A model generated the notes under the pieces. The model ran no database searches. It was not told the DNA's origin and saw nothing but the letters and a program-made list of their open reading frames with translations. The position numbers were made by a program, and so were the translations under genes. Below are positions 1-5,432 of a DNA stretch of 6,870 nt, piece by piece (positions within the stretch are counted from its first letter, which is position 1; every line of letters begins with the position of its first letter). Origin of the DNA: CAYMYN01 sp964394665 (lineage in GTDB: Bacteria > Planctomycetota > UBA1135 > GCA-002686595); NCBI GenBank assembly GCA_964394665.1, contig CAYMYN010000076.1, positions 1-6,870 on the forward strand, read 5' to 3'.

Positions 1-44
1 GCGTCCAGCGCATACAGGCTCGGATCCCCGCACCCAGCCAGGCA

Positions 45-62
45 GGTTCTGCGGGTTCTGCG
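45..62. repeat. 9-bp tandem duplication
   Basis: The 9-mer GGTTCTGCG occurs twice in direct succession (45-53 and 54-62). It is perfect but only two units long. In a coding context on the minus strand it would duplicate three codons (for example AEP or QNP), so it may be a tiny coding repeat of a gene that continues to the left of the window. Function is unknown. Confidence 0.5.
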
Positions 63-410
63 GACACTTCCCGGCGTCCCGCCCACACGAGGGCTCGCTC
101 GAGCCACGACGCTCACGTGCCCGTCAGCATCGAGGAGCCAGCCCGTTGGCCGAGGGCGGCCCGGTGGTCACCAACGCCAGGGGTGCCCAGCGGGTGGGCC
201 GTCGCGCACCCCACCGCCTCGCCGCCAGGGTCGAGGGCCAGGGCGGCGGCGATCCTGGGCGTCCAGGAGGCAGGCAGTGGACCCTCGGCCAGCCCCTCGA
301 TCCGCGAGCGCCGGGGAGCCTATGGGATCATCCGGCTACTGGGGTCCCCAGGACGCATCTCCCAGGCCCGCCGCCGGATCGGCCCCCACAGGCCCGGGAT
401 GCGGAGGGAG

Positions 411-434
411 GTCCCATTTCCGCACGAATGGGAC
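411..434. repeat. Perfect 8-bp inverted repeat with 8-nt loop
   Basis: GTCCCATT (411-418) is followed by an 8-base spacer and its exact reverse complement AATGGGAC (427-434). It lies about 107 bases beyond the stop of the minus-strand HEPN gene. No T-tract follows the stem on the minus strand, so it is not a standard intrinsic terminator. It could be a protein-binding site, an mRNA 3' hairpin or chance. Confidence 0.4.
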
Positions 435-540
435 GTGGGCAATTCCCGAAAGAGAATGCCAACAGATGCACTGGTCATGCTGGCATGCGAAGCTCGACAT
501 CTTGCGCCTTCTGGTCCGCGCCCATTCGCATAGCGTGCAT

Positions 541-1455
541 CTAAAGCGACCTGGCGTCGCGCGCTGCCAGAGAGATAAATCGACCCCGGTAGCCAAGGAG
601 TCGCATTATATACTCTCTGAGCACGTCGTGCACTTTCGCATAGGCCGAGTGAACGATGCGAGGTTGCTTGCGCGAAACGCCCGAATGTATAATCTCGTTC
701 CTCAGGCGGACAAGGCGCTTTAGCCCACGCCGCATGCCAACCTCCGCGAACATCATGCAGACAAGTTCCTCGAAGCTATATCGCGGGGCTTTTCTCCCTC
801 CGGGCGGCTTCCGATAGAATCCGCCCTCGAACGGCAGCCCTTTGCTGCGCGCATAGGTGTCCTTCAAGGATTCCAGAGCAACAAAGGCTAGCAAGAGACG
901 CACTTCGAGAAACTGATCGGCTTGCATCTCGACCATGTAGTCAATAACCTGAGGGAGATTTCTCTTGCGCTCAAGCCGCTTGTAGTTGGGGTACGCCAGG
1001 TCAATGAAGCGGCGAACAACCTCCCCCCGCCTAATCTCAAGCACCGGCGAGTGATACCAGGCCTTGCCCAACACGGCTTGCTGCCCATATCGCCCGGACC
1101 CGTCCGGATACTCCTGACGAAAGCACACTGTACGAGAAAGCCCCGCCAACGCAAGCAACCAGCACACTCTATCAACCACGCGCTTGGCCACCGGAAGGTC
1201 TCGGCGCCGAATGCTCTTTACGACTATGTCCGTGGTGTGAACGCGCTGGCCCTTGAAGTCTGCGAATCGCCCGCCGGCAACAACATCTTCCTTCTGATAC
1301 AATTCAAGGGCGAATCCGTCGCAGCGGAAAACGATCTTGTTTCGTATCCAGCCCCCTCCCGGTCGGTTGGAGACTAACTCCCCACCGCCGAGGTAGTTCA
1401 GGACACCTGCCCTATAGTCCGCCCGGCCAGAAAGAGGTGAAGTCCCTGAACTCAC
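541..1455 (-). CDS. HEPN-domain protein, candidate RNase effector
   Basis: This 304-residue protein has the HEPN signature RNxxxH (R252, N253, H257, in RNEIIH) near its C-terminus. It sits in a helical context preceded by a hydrophobic helix, about residues 183-203 (FLEVRLLLAFVALESLKD), typical of HEPN folds. The first 150 residues look beta-rich and match no domain I recognise. HEPN proteins with RX4-6H are commonly metal-independent RNases in toxin-antitoxin, abortive-infection and CRISPR-linked systems. RNase activity here is an inference from the motif. The start is a GTG; an in-frame TGA at 1465-1467 prevents extension and no clear ribosome binding site is seen, so the start is uncertain. 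Hand counts of two 60-base stretches (601-660 and 901-960) give about 52% and 47% GC, against about 70% in the methyltransferase gene, suggesting recent transfer. It is the last gene of a minus-strand series. No antitoxin-like gene (such as an MNT nucleotidyltransferase) is adjacent. An ApeA-like or other defence HEPN family is possible but not established. Confidence 0.72.
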   Translation of the reverse strand: MSSGTSPLSGRADYRAGVLNYLGGGELVSNRPGGGWIRNKIVFRCDGFALELYQKEDVVAGGRFADFKGQRVHTTDIVVKSIRRRDLPVAKRVVDRVCWLLALAGLSRTVCFRQEYPDGSGRYGQQAVLGKAWYHSPVLEIRRGEVVRRFIDLAYPNYKRLERKRNLPQVIDYMVEMQADQFLEVRLLLAFVALESLKDTYARSKGLPFEGGFYRKPPGGRKAPRYSFEELVCMMFAEVGMRRGLKRLVRLRNEIIHSGVSRKQPRIVHSAYAKVHDVLREYIMRLLGYRGRFISLAARDARSL

Positions 1456-1530
1456 GGTTTCGGATCAGCCTGTAGAGCCAAAGTCGACCGGGACGTGCGG
1501 CCCTGCCTCGCGCCTTGAAAGGGCACCCTA

Positions 1531-1671
1531 CTAGCTCTTCTTGCCCGTGCCACCACAGGCGGTGCACTTGACCGGAGGCCTCGGGGGAACCCCGGCGGGG
1601 GGCGGCGTCGCCCCAGGCTTGTCGGTCATGAATCCCCTTCCTCCACACTGATCGCACTTCTCAGTCGTCAT
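1531..1671 (-). CDS. 46-residue DnaJ-type double zinc-knuckle protein
   Basis: This is a very small protein with two CxxCxGxG motifs, CDQCGGRG (residues 6-13) and CTACGGTG (residues 36-43). They are separated by a Pro-rich linker and followed by a short GKKS tail. The motif is that of the cysteine-rich zinc-binding module of DnaJ/Hsp40, where four knuckles make two zinc sites; two knuckles would suffice for one. There is no J domain. The frame is open upstream for 32 more codons, but the internal ATG at 1669-1671 is preceded by a strong GGGAGG five bases away, so I chose it. It lies 75 bases upstream of the HEPN gene on the same strand. A role as a zinc-binding adaptor, RNA-binding peptide or small chaperone partner is speculative. 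Proteins this short are often missed by annotation. Confidence 0.72.
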   Translation of the reverse strand: MTTEKCDQCGGRGFMTDKPGATPPPAGVPPRPPVKCTACGGTGKKS

Positions 1672-1676
1672 GAGAA

Positions 1677-1682
1677 CCTCCC
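1677..1682 (-). promoter_or_regulatory. Shine-Dalgarno site deciding the start of the 46-residue protein
   Basis: On the minus strand this reads GGGAGG and is followed by the 5-base spacer TTCTC and ATG at 1671. It is one of the strongest ribosome binding sites in the window and argues for the short form of the gene over the longer 78-codon frame. Confidence 0.7.
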
Positions 1683-1868
1683 TGGGCCGTCGCGTCTCCT
1701 CAACGATGGATGAGCGGAAGGCCGCCCGAGCGGAGTCTACGCGACCGACCCCAAGCACGGCGACCACCCCTCCCGCCGAAAGGTCCGTCTCGTAAGCCGA
1801 GGCCTAGCAAGGCCCCGCCTGGCTGGTCGGCATCAACCCCCGTGGGCGACTACGCGCGCTAGCCGCTC

Positions 1869-2771
1869 TCACTCGCCCACCACCCCCTCCACGCTCCCCT
1901 TCGCCTTCTCCCGCGCCTCCCGCTCCCGCAGCGACCCCACGATCCCCGGCCTCGGGGCGTTCGCGAGCGCTTGCAGCTTCGGCAGCACCTTGCGGAACGC
2001 GGCATCGTCGAGCGTCTCGCGCAGCGCCTCGATCCAACCTGCAAACACCACGGTCAGCTCGGCGAGCGACACCGTCTGGTCGCGGCGCACTTCGAGCTCG
2101 TTGATCTTGTGCGCGCGTGCGGCGCGGCGATCGACGTGGCGCACGAGGTCCTCGGCCACCTCGTCGGCGGTTGCGCCCTCTTCGATCAGCCGCCCGACGT
2201 CGCGCATCAGCGGGCCGACGCGGCTGTGCTGCTTGCGCTTCACGGCGAGGTCGAGCTGCTCGAACGCCTCGCGTAGCTGCGCTCGCCAGCGGGGCGAGTC
2301 GCCTTCCTCGACGCGCTTAACCAGCGGCGCGAGCGCGGCGTCGATCATCGCGAGGTCGCTGCGGGTGTCGAGCAGGTCCTGGTCGTGCAGCGCCTCCTCG
2401 TACATCGCGCGCCACGCTTTGAGCACCTTCGAGTAGCGTCCACCTGCCTTCATCGGCGGGCCAGCGCCTGCGCCGTGGACGCGGCAGGGGCCGCTGGTCG
2501 TGGGGCCGGCCATGCAGGCCTCGTCCACGATCATGGCGTTCTTCTTCTTGCGGCGGCGCCCGCAGATCGCGCGGCCGTCGGGCGTGAAGCAGAACTTGCG
2601 GCCGAGGGGGTCCTGGACGGTCTCGATCTCGTGGATGGTGTAGCGGGGGAGCGTGCGGCGGGGAGCGGGCTCGTCGTCGGTGTCGAGGTCGTCCTCGGGC
2701 ACGGGCTCGCCCGCATCGGGTTGCTCCTCGACGTGCTCGTCCTGCGGCTCGTTGGGATCGCGCTCGTCCAT
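1869..2771 (-). CDS. Phage-type protein with CRxHG...GRYSK signature
   Basis: The 300-residue product begins with a very acidic, Pro-rich segment (residues 1-40). A cysteine/histidine region follows (C61, C70, C86, C96, H99) with a basic patch RRRKKK at 72-77, then CRVHG (96-100) and GGRYSK (110-115). The rest is long amphipathic helices (115-265) with a basic tail. I know the order CRxHGG...HGRYSK followed by 'L..R.DLA.IDA.L..L..R...G' from phage and prophage proteins encoded next to terminase genes. Here LDTRSDLAMIDAALAPLVKR (134-153) matches that pattern. A role in DNA packaging or recognition is inferred, not shown. The start is the ATG at 2771, ten bases after the methyltransferase stop. 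An in-frame TTG at 2795 would give eight more residues and overlap the methyltransferase gene; neither start has a clearly superior ribosome binding site. No terminase large subunit follows, which is unusual for this family and suggests a prophage remnant. Confidence 0.68.
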   Translation of the reverse strand: MDERDPNEPQDEHVEEQPDAGEPVPEDDLDTDDEPAPRRTLPRYTIHEIETVQDPLGRKFCFTPDGRAICGRRRKKKNAMIVDEACMAGPTTSGPCRVHGAGAGPPMKAGGRYSKVLKAWRAMYEEALHDQDLLDTRSDLAMIDAALAPLVKRVEEGDSPRWRAQLREAFEQLDLAVKRKQHSRVGPLMRDVGRLIEEGATADEVAEDLVRHVDRRAARAHKINELEVRRDQTVSLAELTVVFAGWIEALRETLDDAAFRKVLPKLQALANAPRPGIVGSLREREAREKAKGSVEGVVGE

Positions 2772-2781
2772 GCCGTGCACG

Positions 2782-4128
2782 TCACTTGGTGGCAACCGCC
2801 TTCTCGGCCTGCGCTGCGGTCGGCGCAGGACCCGCCTCCACGCCCCGCTCTGCCGCCACCTGCGCGAACGTGAGCTCCGTCCCGTCGAGCACCGCGCTCT
2901 TGCCCGTGCTGCGCTCCCAGCGCCTCACAGCGACGTCCACGAACGGCGGCGACAGCTCCATCGCGCGGCACCGGCGCTGCGTCTTCTCGGCCGCGATGAT
3001 CTGCGTGCCGCTGCCGCTGAACGGTTCGAGCACGACCTCGCCGGGCCGCGTGTGCGAGCGGATCGGGCGCTCGAAGACCTCGAGGGGCTTCTTGGTCGGG
3101 TGCAGCACGTCGGGCTCGCCCGCCTGCTCGATCTCCCACACGGTGCGCTCGCTCGGGGCAGGGCGGCGGTCCTTCTCGGGCTGCATGCCCTTGCGCCACC
3201 CGTAGAAGCACGGCTCGTGGGCCCACAGGTAGTGGCTGCGCGTCAGCACGCCGCGCGACTTGGCCCAGATGATCGTCTGGTGCACGAGCAGCTCGTTCTG
3301 CTCCCACGCGGCCTCCACCAGCCCCTGGCGGCGGGTCGCGTGCCACTGGTAGACAGGGACACGCTCGACGCAGTGCGCCAGGGCGTTGCGGAGGAACGCG
3401 GCGAAGAAGGTGACGCTCGAATCGGGATCCTTGTACGCGTCCCAGTGCTTGTTGCCGACCTCCTTGCCGGGCGCGGCCTTGCGACCGGCCTTCTTGTGGT
3501 GCTCGGCGGGGTGGTTGGTGCCGTCGTAGTCCACGAGGTACGGGGGATCGGTGGCCAGGAGCGTGGCCTGCTCGCCCGCCATGAGGCGCGCGATGTCCTC
3601 GGGGCTAGTCGAGTCGCCGCACAGGAGGCGGTGCTCGCCAAGGACCCACAGGTCGCCCAGGCGGCTCGTGGGGTTCTCGGGTGGCGCCTCGGGCCCCGCG
3701 TCTTCGAGGTCGCTCGTGGGCTCCTCGCAGCCCGCCAGCAGCGCGGCGATCTCGTCGTCGCTGTAGCCGACGCCTTCGAGCGCGTCCTCGGCCTGGAGCA
3801 CGCTGAGCAGCTCACGCAGCGCATCCTCGTCCCACTCGGCGATCTCGCCGGTGCGGTTGTCGGCGATGCCAAAAGCGGTGGCGTCGAGGTCGGTGCCCGC
3901 AAAGCGGACCACCGGCACGCTCGTCATGCCGAGCGCCTTCGCTGCCTTGAGCCGCGTGTTGCCCGCGACGACCTCGCCCGAGGGCTTCGCGACGATCGGC
4001 TGCTGCCAGCCGAAGCGGCGGAGGGACGCCGCGACCGGCTCGACCGCCTGGTCGTTGTGGCGTGGGTTCGCGGGATTTCCGAAGAGCCGGTCGATCTCGA
4101 CCCACTCGATAGCGAGCTGCTGGTCCAA
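2782..4128 (-). CDS. ParB-like domain / DNA methyltransferase fusion (N4-cytosine or N6-adenine)
   Basis: This 448-residue protein has two parts. Residues 1-130 are ParB/sulfiredoxin-like, with LRRFGWQQPIV (36-46), GEVVAGNTRLKAA (51-63) and GIADNRTGE (87-95), the features of ParB N-terminal nuclease-like domains. Residues 156-408 form an S-adenosylmethionine-dependent methyltransferase. They contain the lead-in RLGDLWVLGEHRLLCGDST (156-174), motif IV DPPY (194-197), HEPCFYGW (304-311), HPTKKPLE (343-350) and motif I FSGSGT (370-375). Catalytic motif IV before the SAM-binding motif I is the beta-class order, and DPPY fits amino-methylation of adenine or cytosine. The fusion is common in phages and prophages, where it usually stands without a restriction endonuclease; none is seen here. 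Specificity cannot be read from sequence. Start: TTG at 4126-4128 with AGAAGG five bases upstream. An in-frame TAG lies at 4219-4221 and there is no ATG, GTG or TTG between, so TTG is the only plausible full-length start. All motifs are intact. Confidence 0.93.
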   Translation of the reverse strand: MDQQLAIEWVEIDRLFGNPANPRHNDQAVEPVAASLRRFGWQQPIVAKPSGEVVAGNTRLKAAKALGMTSVPVVRFAGTDLDATAFGIADNRTGEIAEWDEDALRELLSVLQAEDALEGVGYSDDEIAALLAGCEEPTSDLEDAGPEAPPENPTSRLGDLWVLGEHRLLCGDSTSPEDIARLMAGEQATLLATDPPYLVDYDGTNHPAEHHKKAGRKAAPGKEVGNKHWDAYKDPDSSVTFFAAFLRNALAHCVERVPVYQWHATRRQGLVEAAWEQNELLVHQTIIWAKSRGVLTRSHYLWAHEPCFYGWRKGMQPEKDRRPAPSERTVWEIEQAGEPDVLHPTKKPLEVFERPIRSHTRPGEVVLEPFSGSGTQIIAAEKTQRRCRAMELSPPFVDVAVRRWERSTGKSAVLDGTELTFAQVAAERGVEAGPAPTAAQAEKAVATK

Positions 4129-4133
4129 GCGTG

Positions 4134-4139
4134 CCTTCT
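4134..4139 (-). promoter_or_regulatory. Shine-Dalgarno site supporting a TTG start of the methyltransferase
   Basis: On the minus strand this reads AGAAGG, followed by the 5-base spacer CACGC and TTG at 4128. It supports initiation at a non-ATG codon, which would keep translation of the methyltransferase modest. Confidence 0.55.
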
Positions 4140-4218
4140 GCGCCGTGGTAGCGCGGCAGGCGGGCGGCTTGGACGTGGGGCCAGAAGTGGCGGCTTGGAG
4201 GTAGGGCCCGCGAGGTTG

Positions 4219-4542
4219 CTACGAGTGTAGCAGGGGGTCGGTCTCCTCAACAGCGGCGCGGCGCGGGCACCCTACGAGGCGCACGACGCGCAGGTTCTGC
4301 CCGTCCCCCACCGGACGGCCATCCACATCGAGCGCGTGCCCACAGGCCTCGCACCGCCCCAGCTCCTCGCCGTCGTAGAGCAGCGTGATCGTCAGCGGGA
4401 TGGCCTCAGGGCCGCCGCATGTCGAGCACTGCGGCTGGAGCTGCTGGCGGGCCAGGGCCTCGGAGAAGGCGCGGGGGCGGGGGGAGGGCATGGGAGGATT
4501 GTGGCGTCCGCAAGGATCGAGTCCAGGGTGCTGCGTCGCCAT
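4219..4542 (-). CDS. Small zinc-ribbon protein of unknown function
   Basis: The 107-residue product has two CxxC knuckles, CSTC (39-42) and CEAC (64-67), 21 residues apart. Between them is a beta-type segment, LTITLLYDGEELGR (50-63), which is the usual zinc-ribbon layout. The N-terminal 35 residues are Pro/Ala/Arg-rich and probably disordered. I do not recognise a named family. Zinc ribbons of this size are common accessory genes in phages and near modification enzymes. The gene is 90 bases upstream of the methyltransferase on the same strand and may be cotranscribed with it. I chose the ATG at 4542 because GAGGAG lies immediately upstream (GAGG with a 4-base spacer). Another ATG at 4491 would give 90 residues with both knuckles intact, but has no ribosome binding site; an extended frame from 4584 is also open. 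Confidence 0.6.
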   Translation of the reverse strand: MATQHPGLDPCGRHNPPMPSPRPRAFSEALARQQLQPQCSTCGGPEAIPLTITLLYDGEELGRCEACGHALDVDGRPVGDGQNLRVVRLVGCPRRAAVEETDPLLHS

Positions 4543-4837
4543 GGCTCCTCGCGCAAGGGCTTCCTTCGAACGCGAGCCAGGCATGCCGGCCAGGACCAGC
4601 TTGCCCGAACTCAGCCCCCAACAGGCCCCCCGCCACGGTGGACCAGCTTGGCCGAACTACGGGTGGACCTGATACCCCGAGCTGTGACACCGGCGTTGAA
4701 GAGCGCGTCGCGGCAAGGCACTCCTGGGTCGCCGAGGTCATGCCCGCCAGGGTGGCCCGGCTCGCAATAGTTTCCAGGCGGGGGGTGGCGCGACGGTTGC
4801 GAATGGGGCTCCTGCGAAACGCTCGGACGTACACGCC
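4543..4837. other. Intergenic stretch between the RHS module and the phage-like module
   Basis: No gene is supported in these 295 bases; the open frames in it are Pro/Arg-rich and lack motifs. The stretch contains the 19-bp direct repeats and separates the lower-GC RHS-tail and partner-gene block from the GC-rich zinc-ribbon and methyltransferase genes. It may be a recombination junction. No intrinsic terminator with a T-tract was found after the stop at 4838. Confidence 0.45.
4593..4658. repeat. Two 19-bp direct repeats 47 bp apart, possible insertion-element end
   Basis: GGACCAGCTTGCCCGAACT (4593-4611) recurs at 4640-4658 with one mismatch (18 of 19 identical). A further GTGGACC at 4663-4669 echoes the GTGGACC at 4638-4644. 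Repeated short direct copies inside non-coding DNA resemble the multiple terminal binding repeats of IS21-type elements. That comparison is from memory and no transposase gene is present. A regulatory repeat is the alternative. Confidence 0.5.
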
Positions 4838-5422
4838 CTACCTAGAATCCGCAATGAGATCCTGTAGCCGCCGCGCCAAGAGATGTACAGTGAACAGCTG
4901 CAGTGCAAATCCCTCACTCTCGGCTTTGGCTGCCTCGGCCATGTGCCGATGCCAAACGGGAGAGTACTCCACTCGTTTAGACCCGAGACCTTCACTAACG
5001 ATAGTAAGATTGTACACTGGCTGCGATGGCACAATAAGGACGTTACGGAAATCCGAAAACCCTAAATTCTCAGAATCGCGTATAAACCTGTGGACCACAG
5101 CCTGAGGCACCTGACCAGTCCGTGATCGACCTCTGAGCAGCCCACTCCCCTCAAAATAAAAACATCCGTCCGAGAACAGATAACAGACAAACATCGGAAG
5201 GTGCTTTGACCCATCTTCACTGGCGAGACGGGCGACAAATCCAAGGCTCGTGTGAGAATCCACCGATTCGCAGGGAAACTCTGGCCAATCACCTCTAGAC
5301 TCAGGACGCCGCCCCTGACTAGGCTCACCCATTGCATGCACGTCTACCCAAGAGGTGGCCAGGAAACACAACGACGACAGGCCGGCCGTGAGCAGCACTA
5401 CGACTAGAAAGTTCTGTTTCAT
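4838..5422 (-). CDS. Exported protein coupled to the RHS gene, candidate immunity or partner protein
   Basis: The 194-residue product has a Sec-type signal peptide: K2, a hydrophobic core at about residues 5-23, and a likely signal-peptidase site after VHA (28-30). C19 is not in a proper lipobox, so a soluble exported protein is more likely than a lipoprotein. The mature part contains FVCYLFSDGCFYFEGSG (78-94), a helical stretch (104-119), PVYNLTIVSEG (135-145) then SKRVEYS, and a C-terminal helix LLARRLQDLI (181-190). The pattern of a displayed strand, helix and 'LTI...K.VEY' strand faintly resembles DUF6438-type small exported domains; this is tentative. The ATG at 5422 was chosen because GGAGGTG precedes it directly, and it makes the signal peptide start properly. 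The start is only ten bases after the RHS stop, so the two genes are probably translationally coupled. Position after a swapped RHS C-terminus is the usual place for an immunity gene, and an exported immunity protein would fit a toxin acting in the periplasm. GC is low (about 47% in 5161-5220). Confidence 0.75.
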   Translation of the reverse strand: MKQNFLVVVLLTAGLSSLCFLATSWVDVHAMGEPSQGRRPESRGDWPEFPCESVDSHTSLGFVARLASEDGSKHLPMFVCYLFSDGCFYFEGSGLLRGRSRTGQVPQAVVHRFIRDSENLGFSDFRNVLIVPSQPVYNLTIVSEGLGSKRVEYSPVWHRHMAEAAKAESEGFALQLFTVHLLARRLQDLIADSR

Positions 5423-5425
5423 GGC

Positions 5426-5431
5426 ACCTCC
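5426..5431 (-). promoter_or_regulatory. Strong Shine-Dalgarno site of the exported partner gene
   Basis: On the minus strand this reads GGAGGT, three bases before the ATG at 5422 (GGAGG with a 4-base spacer). It fills the ten-base gap after the RHS stop codon TGA (5433-5435), which suits reinitiation by ribosomes finishing the RHS gene. Confidence 0.7.
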
Positions 5432-5432
5432 G

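Larger units (their letters stand above)
1..540. other. Region without a recognisable gene
   Basis: I found no convincing coding sequence in these 540 bases. The open frames on the plus strand overlap one another, are rich in Pro, Arg and Gly, and look like noise from GC-rich DNA. A minus-strand frame is open from about 112 to the left edge (37 codons) and could be the 5' end of a gene lying outside the window, but it shows no recognisable motif. The stretch contains a 9-bp tandem duplication (45-62) and an 8-bp perfect inverted repeat (411-434). No tRNA-like fold or CRISPR-type repeat was seen. Confidence 0.5.

Noticed and set aside
1..112. Minus-strand open frame running off the left edge
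   Set aside because: Only 37 codons are visible, there is no recognisable motif, and any start codon is a guess.
117..723. Three overlapping plus-strand open frames in the left region
   Set aside because: They overlap one another, are rich in Pro, Arg and Gly, contain no motif and have no good ribosome binding site; one runs into the antisense of the HEPN gene.
922..1377. Plus-strand frame of 151 codons opposite the HEPN gene
   Set aside because: Antisense shadow; the minus-strand product has the HEPN motif and a coherent helical pattern.
1800..1820. GGCC...GGCC inverted repeat considered as terminator of the phage-type gene
   Set aside because: The stem is only four base pairs, the half-sites are themselves palindromic, and no T-tract follows.
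2531..3346. Alternative minus-strand frame across the end of the methyltransferase gene
   Set aside because: Its product is Arg/Ala-rich and overlaps the motif-bearing frame of the methyltransferase.
2653..4230. Long plus-strand open frame of 525 codons opposite the methyltransferase
   Set aside because: It is the antisense shadow of a GC-rich gene whose minus-strand product has clear ParB and methyltransferase motifs; its own translation is low-complexity Ala/Arg/Leu.
4857..4882. Cys19 of the exported protein considered with a lipoprotein reading (gene at 4838-5422)
   Set aside because: The residue before the cysteine is Leu (SSLC), which does not fit a lipobox, while a good signal-peptidase I site follows at VHA.
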